This document shows positions 1-9,667 of a stretch of 64,000 nucleotides of DNA, in pieces (the stretch's first letter is position 1; every line of letters begins with the position of its first letter). Below the pieces are notes generated by a model. It searched no databases, had not been told where the DNA came from, and saw only the letters and a list, made by a program, of their open reading frames with translations. The stretch comes from Candidatus Eiseniibacteriota bacterium (GTDB lineage Bacteria > Orphanbacterota > Orphanbacteria > Orphanbacterales > Orphanbacteraceae), in assembly GCA_029262235.1 (NCBI GenBank), contig JAJCZU010000003.1:434001-498000 (forward strand). The letters are read 5' to 3'. The translations under genes were made by a program, and so were the position numbers.

Positions 1-2
1 GC

Positions 3-302
3 GACCCGCTGCTCCCGATCGACTGGGAACGGCCGCTCACGATCTCGTATCTCCCGTCGGCCCGCTACGATTCCTCGGTCATCGCCGCGCTCCCCCCCGT
101 GGCCGGGGTCGCGTTCGTGAACGAAAAGAACTCCCGGCTCGGGTTTCTGGTGTCGCATGAGGGGATTCTCTTCGACGGGAAGACGCTCCATCACGCCTCG
201 TCGCTCACGAACACGGTGGCCGATATCGACCTCCGGGCGTACCTCTTCGAAGGCCGGGAGAAGCCGCGATTCGACGGGATGCTGTTCTACGAGCTGAAAT
301 AG
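3..302 (+). CDS. DUF1460-like (N-acetylmuramoyl-L-alanine amidase-like) protein, 3' end only
   Basis: Only the last 99 codons are inside the window; the gene enters from the left edge in frame 3 and stops at TAG 300-302. The visible part contains GFLVSHEG, LHHASS and a terminal GMLFYEL segment, the pattern I associate with the C-terminal half of DUF1460 proteins, a papain-like (NlpC/P60-type) family annotated as amidase-like, probably acting on cell-wall peptides. The HHASS histidine fits the family's conserved histidine. Catalytic Cys and signal peptide, if any, lie outside the window, so the assignment rests on the C-terminal motif alone. Confidence 0.55.
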   Translation, partial: DPLLPIDWERPLTISYLPSARYDSSVIAALPPVAGVAFVNEKNSRLGFLVSHEGILFDGKTLHHASSLTNTVADIDLRAYLFEGREKPRFDGMLFYELK

Positions 303-305
303 AGC

Positions 306-323
306 CTCCCGCGGGCGCGGGAG
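306..323. terminator. Perfect 8-bp GC hairpin between converging gene and tRNA-Leu
   Basis: Positions 306-313 and 316-323 are exact inverted complements (CTCCCGCG / CGCGGGAG) around a 2-base gap, just after the stop codon of the left-edge gene and 11 bases before the 3' end of the converging tRNA-Leu. A run of six A lies at 327-332 on the plus strand, so neither strand has a classical hairpin-then-U-tract order. It may act as a bidirectional pause or RNA-end protection site; terminator function is inferred. Confidence 0.35.
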
Positions 324-333
324 AGCAAAAAAG

Positions 334-420
334 TGGTGCCGAGGGGGGGACTCGAACCCCCACAGACTTTCGCCCACATGACCCTGAATCATGCGCGTCT
401 ACCAATTCCGCCACCTCGGC
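334..420 (-). tRNA. tRNA-Leu (CAG), CCA encoded
   Basis: On the minus strand the 87-nt segment folds as a class II tRNA. Acceptor GCCGAGG (420-414) pairs with CCTCGGC, discriminator A, and the CCA end is encoded at 336-334. The anticodon loop reads TTCAGGG, giving anticodon CAG. The long variable arm typical of tRNA-Leu is present, as is the GGTTCGAGTCC T-arm. Confidence 0.95.
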
Positions 421-441
421 ATTTTCGGCGGCAAGGATATG

Positions 442-471
442 AGTGTAGGAGCGGCCGGAACTCGCCGTCAA
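442..471 (-). promoter_or_regulatory. Sigma-70-type promoter for tRNA-Leu
   Basis: On the minus strand TTGACG (471-466) and TACACT (447-442) are separated by 18 bases and lie about 22 bases upstream of the tRNA-Leu 5' end. The -35 box matches 5 of 6 consensus positions and the -10 box 4 of 6. Position and spacing suit a stable-RNA promoter. Confidence 0.55.
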
Positions 472-574
472 GGTGATTCCCCGACGTTTCGCTTGTCGCC
501 GGTCCCCCTTTTTTGATACCGTTTTCCTCGTTGCCTGACCCCTCTCTTCTGACCCCGTCCCAGGCGTTAATACC

Positions 575-1036
575 ATGGAAATAAAGACGGTTTGCACGAA
601 TCGCAGGGCGCGCCACGACTATAAGATCATGGACACGGTCGAAGCCGGTCTGGTGCTCATGGGGTCCGAGGTGAAGTCGCTGCGCGCGAAACACGCGTCG
701 ATCAAAGAGGCGTACGTCCGCTTCAAGGACGGCGAGCTCTATCTCGTGAACGCCACGATCAACCCGTACGAAATGGCGGGCCGGTTCAATCACGAGCCGA
801 AGCGCGACCGCAAGGTGCTGCTCAGCAAGCGCGAGATCGGGCGGCTCGAAAAACAGGTGGACACGAAGGGGATGACCCTCGTGCCTCTCAAGGTGTATTT
901 CAAGGGGAGCTGGGCGAAGGTGGAGATCGGAATCGCCGCGGGGAAGAAGACGCACGACAAGCGGGCCGCGATCGCCGAACGCGACGCGAAGCGCGAGATG
1001 GATCGCGTGCGGAAAGAGATGAACCGTGTCCGGTAA
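575..1036 (+). CDS. smpB: SsrA-binding protein SmpB
   Basis: The 153-residue product matches SmpB in length and pattern. It begins with a conserved TNRRARHDY-type stretch near residue 8-16, carries the GLVLMGSEVKSLR motif around residues 26-38 that forms part of the OB-fold, then NPYEMA near residue 62 and a basic C-terminal tail (residues 125-153) that in the family enters the ribosomal mRNA channel. SmpB binds tmRNA and delivers it to stalled ribosomes for trans-translation. The start ATG is preceded by only a weak AGGCG Shine-Dalgarno. The stop overlaps the GTG start of the downstream amidase by 11 bases, so translation is probably coupled. No ssrA gene is visible in the window. Confidence 0.95.
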   Translation: MEIKTVCTNRRARHDYKIMDTVEAGLVLMGSEVKSLRAKHASIKEAYVRFKDGELYLVNATINPYEMAGRFNHEPKRDRKVLLSKREIGRLEKQVDTKGMTLVPLKVYFKGSWAKVEIGIAAGKKTHDKRAAIAERDAKREMDRVRKEMNRVR

Positions 1037-2546
1037 GTGCGCGGCGCCGTTCGCGCCGCACGTGTCGCCCTGCGCGGCGCCGTTGGCCGCCCTGATCGTG
1101 TGCGCCCTGCTGATGCTCGCGCCGTCATTCGCGCGCGCGGACATCGAAGTGCGCATGCCGGCTTCCGAGCCGCGTACGTTCGCGACGTCCGAATGGGACG
1201 GCGTCGAGTACATCACGGCAGACGACGTCTCGCTCATCTATTCCGCTTCACTTTACTGGCGCCCCGAACTTCAGAAGATGACGCTACGTCTCGGCGATTT
1301 TCACGTGAAGGTGACGGCCGAGAACCCGAACGTCGTGATCGAAGACCGGGTCATTCATCTCGCCGCGCCGGTCCTGTTTCGGGCCGGGCATCTGCAGCTT
1401 CCGCTCGACCTCGTCACGAACATACTCCCCGACCTTTGTCCGTATCCCGTGATCTGGCGTCCCGAGCCGCGCCTCCTCACGGTCGGCGCACCCGGATCCG
1501 TCATCCTCGACGTTACGCGGAACATGCTGCCGAACGGGATCGAGCTCATCGTGCGCCCTTCGGGGCCCGCGGACTTCGTGACGCGCGAACTGGACGGCGA
1601 AATTCAGCTCGTGTTTCCCGGGAGCCGCGTGCTGAACGAGCAGGTTCCGCTGCTCGAAGACGACCCTTTCCTGCTTGACGCGCAATGGATCCAGAACGTC
1701 GACACGCTCACGTTAGTCGTGGCGAAGACGGACAGCGTGATCGACTACCAGGTGACGCGGGAGGGGCGCCCGGAGCGAATCGTCGTGCGGCTTTCCGCCG
1801 TGCCGCTCATCAAGGATCCGCAGTCGACTTCGGGCACCATGCGCGCGCTCACGAGCCCTTCGGGGCGCACGCGCCAGATCGGCCGCGTCGTGATCGACGC
1901 CGGCCACGGCGGCGCGGACATGGGCTATCAGAACGGCGCCATTATAGAAAAGGACATCACGCTCGATATCGCGAAACGGCTCGGCCGCGTGCTCGAAGAG
2001 GAGTACGGCATTGCGGTGGCATACACACGGGAAGGCGACGAAGAAGTGACGGCGGAACGCCGCACGGAGATCGCGAACGAAGCGCAGGGCGACCTGCTCA
2101 TCAGCCTGCATGTGAACGCCTCGACGATCCCGGCGCTTCGCGGCACCGAAGTGTACGTGCATTCGCCCGGCATCGGCGTTTCGGAACGCATCGAACGCAT
2201 CGTCGAAGAGGCCACGACGCGCTATCGCACCGAAGTCGTCGGCGGGCTGCTCGACCAGAGCCTGCGCATGATTCCGTGGGACGCCGTGCAGACCGGCTAC
2301 AAGAAGCGAAGCGGGGAAGTGGCGCGTTCGATTCAGCGCGCGTTTAACGAAGGCGAGGATCTGCCGACGCGCGGCGTGAAGCAGGGGCCGATCGGCGTGC
2401 TTGCGGGCGCCGACATGCCGGCCGTGCTCGTCGAGTTCGGTTTCGGGAGCTCGCGCGATGACGCGAAACGCCTGATCGAGAAGACGAGCCGCGAGCGCCT
2501 GGCCGAACAGGTCGCCCGCGCGATCCGGGAGGCGTCGTCAGGATGA
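1026..2546 (+). CDS. Secreted N-acetylmuramoyl-L-alanine amidase (Amidase_3)
   Basis: The 506-residue product starts at GTG 1026 inside smpB. Residues about 10-37 form a signal peptide ending SFARA. Residues roughly 40-250 are a beta-rich N-terminal region of copper-amine-oxidase-N/AMIN-like character. From about residue 285 an Amidase_3 domain begins with VVIDAGHGG; its zinc ligands are visible as that His, the Glu in IIEKD and the His in SLHVNAS, and the catalytic Glu in VEFGF near residue 470. Family members cleave the bond between MurNAc and the stem peptide during cell separation and remodelling. It sits between smpB and a GerMN lipoprotein whose ATG overlaps its TGA. I see the domains directly; the exact N-terminal fold is less certain. 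Confidence 0.9.
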   Translation: MSGKCAAPFAPHVSPCAAPLAALIVCALLMLAPSFARADIEVRMPASEPRTFATSEWDGVEYITADDVSLIYSASLYWRPELQKMTLRLGDFHVKVTAENPNVVIEDRVIHLAAPVLFRAGHLQLPLDLVTNILPDLCPYPVIWRPEPRLLTVGAPGSVILDVTRNMLPNGIELIVRPSGPADFVTRELDGEIQLVFPGSRVLNEQVPLLEDDPFLLDAQWIQNVDTLTLVVAKTDSVIDYQVTREGRPERIVVRLSAVPLIKDPQSTSGTMRALTSPSGRTRQIGRVVIDAGHGGADMGYQNGAIIEKDITLDIAKRLGRVLEEEYGIAVAYTREGDEEVTAERRTEIANEAQGDLLISLHVNASTIPALRGTEVYVHSPGIGVSERIERIVEEATTRYRTEVVGGLLDQSLRMIPWDAVQTGYKKRSGEVARSIQRAFNEGEDLPTRGVKQGPIGVLAGADMPAVLVEFGFGSSRDDAKRLIEKTSRERLAEQVARAIREASSG

Positions 2547-3145
2547 ACCATGCACACTCCGCCGCGCATTACGGCATGAACGGCGCCGCACACTCCGCCG
2601 CATCACGAGGAGCGCTCCTGCTCGCCACGCTTCTGTGCGCCCTGGCGCTCCTGGCCGGATGCGGGCGCGATCGCAGTCCGGAGGGGAACGCCGACGGCAT
2701 CTCGCTCGCCGAACGCGGCCAGCTCACGCGCTCCGTCCTCTGCTACTTCGCGACGGCCGACGGCGAAACGATGGAACCCGAACGCCGCGAACTGGTGCTC
2801 GACGAAGGTTCGCGCGAAACGATGGCGAAGCTGCTGATTGCCGAACTTGCCCGCGGCCCGCACCGCGAGGACCTTTACGCGACCGTCCCGCCGACGATCG
2901 AGATCGACGCGCTCTTCTTCGACGACGTCGGCGGCATGTTCGTGAGCTTCGTCGGCGCCTCTCTGCTTCCGTGGAGCTGGGGGAGTTCGTCCGAATTCCT
3001 GATGGTGCGAAGCACCGTGCGAAGCCTGGGCGCTGCGTTTCCGAGCGTGCGTCGCATTACGTTTCTCGTGGACGGGCGGCGCGCCGACTCGCTCGCCGGC
3101 CATGTAGGGACCGCGCACCCGTTCGAGGTGGCCGAATGGCGCTGA
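2543..3145 (+). CDS. GerMN-domain lipoprotein
   Basis: A 200-residue protein that starts with an ATGA overlap on the amidase stop; GGGAGG lies about 9 bases upstream. A hydrophobic stretch at residues 23-37 ends in a lipobox LAGC with Cys40, so it is predicted to be lipidated. Residues about 60-200 resemble the GerMN module found in spore-germination GerM and in lipoproteins that travel with cell-wall amidases. The order amidase - GerMN - murI - rph - rdgB is conserved in several diderm lineages, which supports an envelope role with the upstream amidase. No catalytic residues are recognised. GerMN identity is inferred from pattern and context. Confidence 0.75.
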   Translation: MNHAHSAAHYGMNGAAHSAASRGALLLATLLCALALLAGCGRDRSPEGNADGISLAERGQLTRSVLCYFATADGETMEPERRELVLDEGSRETMAKLLIAELARGPHREDLYATVPPTIEIDALFFDDVGGMFVSFVGASLLPWSWGSSSEFLMVRSTVRSLGAAFPSVRRITFLVDGRRADSLAGHVGTAHPFEVAEWR

Positions 3146-3962
3146 CCATGCAGGGCCCGATCGGCGTCTTCGACTCGGGGATCGGCGGGCTCACCGTCGT
3201 ACGCGAAATCTTCAACCAGCTCCCGAACGAAACCGTGACGTTCTTCGGCGACACGGCGCGTCTACCATACGGGCCGAAATCGTCCGAAACCGTCATTCAG
3301 TTCTCGCGCCAGAACGCCCAGCTTCTGCTTTCGCGCGGCGTGCGTTCGATCGTTGTCGCGTGCAACACAGCGTCGGCCGTGGCGCTCCCGACACTCGAGC
3401 GCGAGTGCCCCGTTCCCGTGGTCGGCGTGATCGTGCCGGGCGCCGAGGCAGCGCTTCGCGAAACGCGCACCGGGCGCATCGGCGTTGTCGGGACGCGCGG
3501 CACGATCGCGAGCCGCGCCTACGACAACTATCTCGCTGCGCAACGCGCCGACATTTTCGTGCGCGGCGTGCCCTGCCCGCTGCTCGTGCCGCTCGCGGAA
3601 GAGGGGTGGACGGATCACCCCGTGACCGAGCGCGTCGTGGGCGAATACATCGCGCCCCTGCTGGCCGAGAAGATCGACACGCTCATTCTGGGGTGCACGC
3701 ACTATCCTGTTTTGAAGAAGACGATTCAGAAGGTCGTGGGGCCGGACGTCGTGCTGATCGACAATGCCGTCGAAACGGCGGCGCTTCTCTGCGAAAATCT
3801 GGCGCCGGCCGACCCGACCGAAACCGCGGGCCCCATACACCGTTTTATGGTATCCGACGTGCCGCATCGCTTTCAGGAAGAGGCGGAACTCTTTCTCGGG
3901 CGGCCGATCGGGTCAATCGAACAAATCACGCTCGAAGAACTCGAAGCGATTCTGGGAGGACC

Positions 3963-3966
<4 letters not shown>
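3136..3966 (+). CDS. murI: Glutamate racemase
   Basis: The 276-residue product interconverts L- and D-glutamate for peptidoglycan. It opens with [15 protein letters not shown], whose Asp13 and Ser14 belong to the substrate pocket. Both catalytic cysteines are present: Cys76 in VACNTAS and Cys187 in LGCTHYPVL. The [11 protein letters not shown] segment is also typical. I chose ATG 3136 because GAGGTG lies 5-10 bases upstream; ATG 3148 is an alternative that would shorten it by four residues. The start overlaps the GerMN stop by 10 bases, and the TGA overlaps the rph start as ATGA, so the five genes from smpB-amidase onward look like one coupled operon. Confidence 0.96.
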
Positions 3967-4697
<731 letters not shown>

Positions 4698-4701
4698 TAT
4701 C

Positions 4702-5301
4702 GTGATGGACCTGCTTCTTGCCACCGGGAACAAGGATAAAGTGAAGGAGATCGCGGCGAAGCTCGCGGGGCTTCCGTATCGTGTGCGTACGCTGGACGAG
4801 TTTCCCGGCGCGCCCGAAGTCGTGGAAGACTGCGACACGCTCGAAGGGAACGCCGTCAAGAAGGCCATTGAGATTTCTCAGTTCACGGGGCTGCTGTCGC
4901 TCGCGGATGACACCGGGCTCATCGTTCCTGCAATCAACGGGGAGCCCGGCGTCTATTCGTCGCGGTACGCGGGCGAGGACGTGAGCTACGCGGACAACGT
5001 GAACAAGCTGAAGGATCGCATGAAGGGCGTTCCTGACGGCGAACGCGGCGCGTACTTCGAGTGCGTGATCGCGGTCGCGTACCCGGACGGGGTCGTGGGA
5101 ACCGCCTCCGGGCGCGTCGACGGCGTCATTCTGCGCGAGCCGCGCGGCGAAGGCGGGTTCGGATACGACCCGCTCTTCTACCATGAAGAGTCCGGCGCCA
5201 CGTTCGCCGAACTCTCGATTGCGGCCAAGAACAAGATCAGCCATCGCGCGCTGGCCCTCGACGAGGCCAAGAAAGTCCTTGCCGGGCTTGCGCACGCGTA
5301 A
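4702..5301 (+). CDS. rdgB: XTP/dITP diphosphatase (RdgB/HAM1)
   Basis: A 199-residue HAM1-family nucleotide-cleansing enzyme that hydrolyses dITP and XTP to the monophosphates. The substrate and metal motifs are visible: LLATGNKDKVKE at the N-terminus, SLADDTGLIV in the middle, and GEGGFGYDPLFY followed by KNKISHRA near the C-terminus. Start choice is GTG 4702 (AAGGA 8 bases upstream); ATG 4705, three bases on, is almost equally good. It closes the housekeeping operon and is followed by a predicted terminator before the tRNAs. Confidence 0.94.
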   Translation: MMDLLLATGNKDKVKEIAAKLAGLPYRVRTLDEFPGAPEVVEDCDTLEGNAVKKAIEISQFTGLLSLADDTGLIVPAINGEPGVYSSRYAGEDVSYADNVNKLKDRMKGVPDGERGAYFECVIAVAYPDGVVGTASGRVDGVILREPRGEGGFGYDPLFYHEESGATFAELSIAAKNKISHRALALDEAKKVLAGLAHA

Positions 5302-5324
5302 CTAGACTCGTAACCCAATGAGAG

Positions 5325-5355
5325 ATCGGCGGTTTCGCTGCCGGTCCCGTCTTTT
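5325..5355 (+). terminator. Intrinsic terminator after rdgB
   Basis: An 8-bp stem (5325-5332 with 5338-5345, two G-U pairs, 5-base loop) is followed by CCCGTCTTTT. It separates rdgB from tRNA-Pro. The U-tract is short, so moderate confidence. Confidence 0.5.
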
Positions 5356-5358
5356 GAT

Positions 5359-5432
<74 letters not shown>

Positions 5433-5454
5433 TCTTTCTTTCTTCATCCCATGC

Positions 5455-5528
5455 GCGCCCGTAGCTCAGCTGGATAGAGCAGCTGACTTCTAATCAGCAG
5501 GTCGCAGGTTCGAATCCTGCCGGGCGTA
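5455..5528 (+). tRNA. tRNA-Arg (TCT)
   Basis: Acceptor GCGCCCG pairs with CGGGCGT (one G-U), discriminator A5528; anticodon arm GCTGA-CTTCTAA-TCAGC gives anticodon TCT; T-arm GGTTCGAATCC. It lies 22 bases after tRNA-Pro, so the two are probably co-transcribed. Confidence 0.95.
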
Positions 5529-5544
5529 CTTTTCTTCTGTACGA

Positions 5545-7404
5545 TCAGTGCAGGCGGGCCGCATCCTGGCTCGGACGCTTCCAGTGAAAATACACGGGCA
5601 TTTCCCGGCCGGCCGGATCCGCAAAGTAATGGGCGGCTTCACTCGGAGTCATCGTGAGCGCCGCTTCGAGCGCCGGGTCGCGACCCTCAGCGTAGTCCGC
5701 CCGCGTCATCGGTGTCGCAATGTCGGGAGCAATGAAGCAGCGATCGTCCAGAGGATCGGAGTTCTGCTCCCGCACCGTCGAAACTCGAAACACGATATCG
5801 CTCCCGGGAAGCGCTCGCGGGGGGTGGTTGCCGAGCGGCCCGTTGAAGAAGTTCGGGTGCGCGCCGCATGGCTCCCCGACGAAGACCGCCTGGGTTTCGA
5901 TATCGAGTTTCGTCGCGATCGTGACCCCCGCGGACTGCGTAATGCGACTCGTCAGCACGAACAGGTGCCCGGGGCGGTTGATCTTTGGCGACGCTACGAT
6001 GGCATGAACGAGTGCATGTGCCATGTATGCCCAGCCGCCTTCATTGTGTCGCAGATCGATCACGAGGCGCTCCAGATCGGGGCGTTCCTCGATCGTGAGA
6101 AATACTTCTTCCAGAAACTTTCGCCACGGCTCCCCGGACGAGCGCGGCACATTGAACTGGAGAAAGACCGCGTCGGTTCCCACGATCGGTTCGTACCAGT
6201 AGTTGCGATCGCGCCGCGCGAGCCATCGGGGCGGTGCGGAGAGAGCGTCGTGGTCCTGGATCCATCCTGCGGGCGCTGTGAAACCGGTTGACGTGCCGAG
6301 CGAGCCCAGATAGCCGGATGAGTCCGTGGGCGTCAGAGCGATGGTTCTGCTCTCGCCGCTCGTGAGCAGGAAGGTCATTTGCCCGCCGTCGTCTGAACCG
6401 CCGAGCCCGAGCGCATGCAGGTACGCGGGGAACTGCATGTGCACCTGCGCCATGTAGGTCGACATCCATACGTTTTCCGTAGGCAGCATGTGAAGCAGGC
6501 GCTTCCATGCGTCGTTCATGGGGATGTTCTGCAGAGCTGTCACGCGCGCGCCGACGAGTTCAGTGAGTTCAGGCGAAGCGGCGCGCACGAACACGCCGTC
6601 CTCGAAGCGCCAGAACCGCAGTCCGTAGCTCAATCTCATGACGCGCGAACCTCGCCTCGGATAGACCGAAGTGTGAACATCGCCCGCCATGCCCGCGAGT
6701 GCGGCGAGTTCCGCGTAGTACGCCGTGGCGCTCAGGCTTTCGACGCGTGCGGCCGCTGCCCGCGCGCGGATGGCCCAGGCCTCGCGCGTGAAATGACGAT
6801 AAGGATCCGGGTGGTCCTCCAGAATATCCTTCACGAGAAGCGCGATCCCGGCCTTCCGCTGCTCCGGCGTGGGGCCCGGCCCGTCAAAGCCGGTGTACCC
6901 TTCCCCGAACGCCCGCAGCAGTACGGTCCTGAAGCGTTCGTCGGCGCGTAGAGCGTCGAGGTCGGAGTCGTGCAGGAGCGAGTTGCCATCGACAAATCCG
7001 GCCTCGATCGCGTTATGCAATGCCTGAAGGGCGTCGTCGGTTTGATCGGAAAGAGAGAGCGCGCAGGCCATGTTGTAGAGACTGTACGCACGGTTCTCTG
7101 GATAGGCGGATGCAAGCCGGTAGAGCCGGATCGCGTTGTCATATTCGCCGTTCGCGTGATGGCACACCGCAAGCCGATAGAGCGACTCGGCGTCGTGCGG
7201 AATCACGCTGACGATTCTTTCGAAATAGGGCGCCGCAGACTGATACGCACCCGCGTCAAAGAGCGAGTCCGCCAGCGAGACGACCTTCGCATCGAGGGAA
7301 ACGTGGATTGGGGGCGCCGGCTCGGCCGCCCCGCCCTTGTCGGGCAGGGCGGCGGCCAGCAGAAGTCTCAGACAAAGAGCGGCAATGAGCGTGCGACGTT
7401 TCAT
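5545..7404 (-). CDS. Exported TPR protein with S41-type (tail-specific) protease domain
   Basis: A 619-residue protein. Residues 1-25 look like a signal peptide. Residues about 45-150 form TPR-like helical pairs (AAPYFERIVSVIPHDAESLYRLAV and following repeats). The C-terminal part, about residues 380-605, resembles the S41/C-terminal processing protease fold: a VIDLRHNEGG segment and a following FVLTSRITQSAG stretch, in which the Ser near residue 490 would be the nucleophile. Members cleave exported proteins or peptides in the periplasm. No PDZ domain is obvious. A TTGGAG Shine-Dalgarno lies 2 bases from the ATG. It lies 41 bases after the repeat lipoprotein gene and may share its promoter. 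Confidence 0.75.
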   Translation of the reverse strand: MKRRTLIAALCLRLLLAAALPDKGGAAEPAPPIHVSLDAKVVSLADSLFDAGAYQSAAPYFERIVSVIPHDAESLYRLAVCHHANGEYDNAIRLYRLASAYPENRAYSLYNMACALSLSDQTDDALQALHNAIEAGFVDGNSLLHDSDLDALRADERFRTVLLRAFGEGYTGFDGPGPTPEQRKAGIALLVKDILEDHPDPYRHFTREAWAIRARAAAARVESLSATAYYAELAALAGMAGDVHTSVYPRRGSRVMRLSYGLRFWRFEDGVFVRAASPELTELVGARVTALQNIPMNDAWKRLLHMLPTENVWMSTYMAQVHMQFPAYLHALGLGGSDDGGQMTFLLTSGESRTIALTPTDSSGYLGSLGTSTGFTAPAGWIQDHDALSAPPRWLARRDRNYWYEPIVGTDAVFLQFNVPRSSGEPWRKFLEEVFLTIEERPDLERLVIDLRHNEGGWAYMAHALVHAIVASPKINRPGHLFVLTSRITQSAGVTIATKLDIETQAVFVGEPCGAHPNFFNGPLGNHPPRALPGSDIVFRVSTVREQNSDPLDDRCFIAPDIATPMTRADYAEGRDPALEAALTMTPSEAAHYFADPAGREMPVYFHWKRPSQDAARLH

Positions 7405-7445
7405 GTCTCCAAGACGGGATTTCCCACGCTTTCGCTTAATGATAC

Positions 7446-9320
7446 TCAGTTATCCAGCGCGCCCGCATCAATCCAGTCGCGAATCATGTCCGTCTGATCC
7501 TGCGTCAACGGCGTCATGAAAAGAGGCATACGATTGCCGGTGCTCTGGTCGCCGATCACCTTGAGCCAGAGCGCGCTGTTTTGCGCGTCGCCCGGCTCCA
7601 CGCGATCGATCCCGTAGCTCGAAGCCGCGTTCACGAGGTTGTTGTACGCGGATCCGGCCGCGAGCGACATCGGCGCGCCGCCGCCCGGATGGCACCCTGC
7701 GTTCAAGCAGTTCGGCGTCAGGATCTCGCTCTGAATCTGCGAGAACGTCGGCGCCGGCGGCGCGATTTCGCCGCCACTGTCGACAAAGTCGATGTCCGTG
7801 AAGTTCGTGTTGTGCGCGAAGTCGATCGTGAGTCCCGACGGTCCGCCGGTCGCGATGTCGCGCCACGCATGATCCGCCGTCGGCGCGTCGTACTCGCCGT
7901 TCTGGTTCAGGTCCGCGTAGTAGTCCACCGTGTACTCCGTGCCCTGTTTGATGATGCCCGGAATCACGAGTGTGAAGTCCGCGCTGGCGACGCTCGCCAG
8001 GCGATACTGGCCCACCGTCTGATCGGTTTCGTTATCGATCACGCGCACTTCGAAGAGCTGCCCCACATGCGGTGACAATCCCGTCACGTTCATCGTGAAG
8101 TCGCCGCCCTGCGCCGGCGCCGGGTTTTCGATATCCGTGAAGTTCGTATTGTGTTCGAACGCGGGTTCGAGATCGCCCGCCGCAGCCAGGTCGATCCGCC
8201 ATGCGTGATCAGCCGTCGGCGGGTCGTACACGCCGTTCATGTTGAGATCCGCGAAGAAGTCGAGCGTGTGCTCCCCGTCCGCGACGCCCTTCGGAACGAA
8301 CAGTTCGAAGCCGTCTGACGGAAGCGGGTCGAGAATGATGTGGCTTTCGAGCCCGTCGCCGTGCGCCGTCTTTTCGTTCTCGCCCGCCACGATCCGGATG
8401 CCGATCATTTGCCCGATGTGGGGGCCCATGGCCGTCATTGTGAACGCGAGATCCCGGAAGTTGACCTGTTCGACGCCGAGTTCGCCGCCGCTGTCCGTGA
8501 ACTGGATATCCGTGAAGTTCGTGTTGTGCGCGAAGTCGATCGTAAGGCCCGAAGCGCCTGCCGTTGCGATGTCGCGCCAGGCGTGGTCCGCCGTGGGGGC
8601 GTCATACTCGCCGTTCCCGTTCAGGTCCGCGTAGTAATCGACGCTGTACTCCGTGCCGTCGTGAACGACACCCGGGATCGTAATCGTGAAGTCCGCGCTC
8701 GCGATGCTCGCGAGGCGATACTGGCCGACCGTGTGCCCCGTTTCCGTGTCGATGACCCGCACTTCGAACAGCTGTCCGACATGAGGCGACACGCCCGTGA
8801 CGTTCATCGTGAAGTCGAGCGCGACGTCCGGCGCCGGATTTTCGATGTCAGTGAACGTCGTGTTGTGCGCGAACGTCGGCGCGAGCGCGCCCGACGCGCC
8901 GAGCGCGATCCGCCACGCATGGTCCGCGGGTGGCGCATCATAAGCGCGATTGCCGTTCAGGTCCGCGTAGAAGTCCAGGTTGTGCGCGCCCGAAGGGACG
9001 CCGTCGGGCAGGTTCACGCGAAAGTCGGCCGCCGGCAGCGGATCGAGCACGACCTTGCTCTCGAGCTCGTTGCCGTGTGCGTTCTTCGCGCTCCCGTGCG
9101 CATTCTTCGCGGTGTCGTCGCCCACGATCCGGATCTCGACGAGCTGGCCGACGTGCGGATCCATCCCCGTCATTTCGAAGGCGAGGTCGCGGAGTCCCAG
9201 ATCGTCGCCCCCGTTCCCCGGATCCGTCGGGTTCGACCCGTCGTCCCCGCAGCCGAGAATGAATGCAGAAAACCCGATCGCAATCCCGATCGATCGTGAG
9301 AAACGGACGAAGTCGGACAT
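7446..9320 (-). CDS. Lipoprotein with ABAB internal repeats and a CxxxCH cytochrome-like C-terminus
   Basis: A 624-residue protein starting with a signal peptide and lipobox (FILGC, Cys24), so probably anchored to the outer membrane. Residues about 41-516 consist of four related beta-rich domains in the order A-B-A-B, each holding a YADLNGNGEYD-like acidic, possibly calcium-binding loop and a HAWR motif. Residues about 530-624 carry TPNCLNAGCH, a heme-binding-like CxxxCH in a planctomycete-type cytochrome setting, and an RMPLFM segment whose Met could be the distal ligand. This would suit an electron-transfer or metal-linked surface protein; no function is proven. AAGGAGAC precedes the ATG, and a sigma-70-like promoter lies about 130 bases upstream. 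Confidence 0.8.
   Translation of the reverse strand: MSDFVRFSRSIGIAIGFSAFILGCGDDGSNPTDPGNGGDDLGLRDLAFEMTGMDPHVGQLVEIRIVGDDTAKNAHGSAKNAHGNELESKVVLDPLPAADFRVNLPDGVPSGAHNLDFYADLNGNRAYDAPPADHAWRIALGASGALAPTFAHNTTFTDIENPAPDVALDFTMNVTGVSPHVGQLFEVRVIDTETGHTVGQYRLASIASADFTITIPGVVHDGTEYSVDYYADLNGNGEYDAPTADHAWRDIATAGASGLTIDFAHNTNFTDIQFTDSGGELGVEQVNFRDLAFTMTAMGPHIGQMIGIRIVAGENEKTAHGDGLESHIILDPLPSDGFELFVPKGVADGEHTLDFFADLNMNGVYDPPTADHAWRIDLAAAGDLEPAFEHNTNFTDIENPAPAQGGDFTMNVTGLSPHVGQLFEVRVIDNETDQTVGQYRLASVASADFTLVIPGIIKQGTEYTVDYYADLNQNGEYDAPTADHAWRDIATGGPSGLTIDFAHNTNFTDIDFVDSGGEIAPPAPTFSQIQSEILTPNCLNAGCHPGGGAPMSLAAGSAYNNLVNAASSYGIDRVEPGDAQNSALWLKVIGDQSTGNRMPLFMTPLTQDQTDMIRDWIDAGALDN
7773..9200 (-). repeat. 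Two tandem 714-bp in-frame duplications
   Basis: The segments 8487-9200 and 7773-8486 align at a constant 714-base offset (238 codons); for instance the GAAGTTCGTG tract at 7800 recurs at 8514. Each unit encodes one A and one B domain. Nucleotide identity is highest over the B domains, which implies a fairly recent duplication of the A-B pair. Confidence 0.85.
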
Positions 9321-9448
9321 GAGAAGTCTCCTTATATAGAAGGCGTTACGGGAGCGTAAACAGACGGAGGCCCGGCAGCCGGGTGGGGTGAGAGTGCGGC
9401 GCCCGGAGCTTCCCGTCCGTACCGGAGCAATGCCAGTACGTAAGCGTA

Positions 9449-9476
9449 ATCATACAGATCTCGCGGGTAAAATCAA
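9449..9476 (-). promoter_or_regulatory. Sigma-70-type promoter for the repeat lipoprotein
   Basis: On the minus strand TTGATT (9476-9471), 16-base spacer, TATGAT (9454-9449). The -10 matches 5 of 6 positions and lies in the only AT-rich patch of the region. The leader would be about 120 bases. Confidence 0.55.
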
Positions 9477-9637
9477 TCACGAGCGGGGGGAGGGACTCGC
9501 TGGCAGGAAGCCGCCCAGGCAGCGAGGCAGGCAGCAGGGCGACGAAACCGGGTGCCGATGGACGTGAACGGGCGAGAATCGAATCCCGAAAACCGCCCCC
9601 GGAACGCTGTCACGACCCTTTTCCGCCATTCTTTCCC

Positions 9638-9667
9638 TTGCGCGTTCCGCCCGCCCTTCGCTACTCT
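9638..9667 (+). promoter_or_regulatory. Possible promoter of tRNA-His
   Basis: TTGCGC (9638) and TACTCT (9662) are spaced by 18 bases and end 12 bases before the tRNA. Both boxes are partial matches, so this is tentative. Confidence 0.35.
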
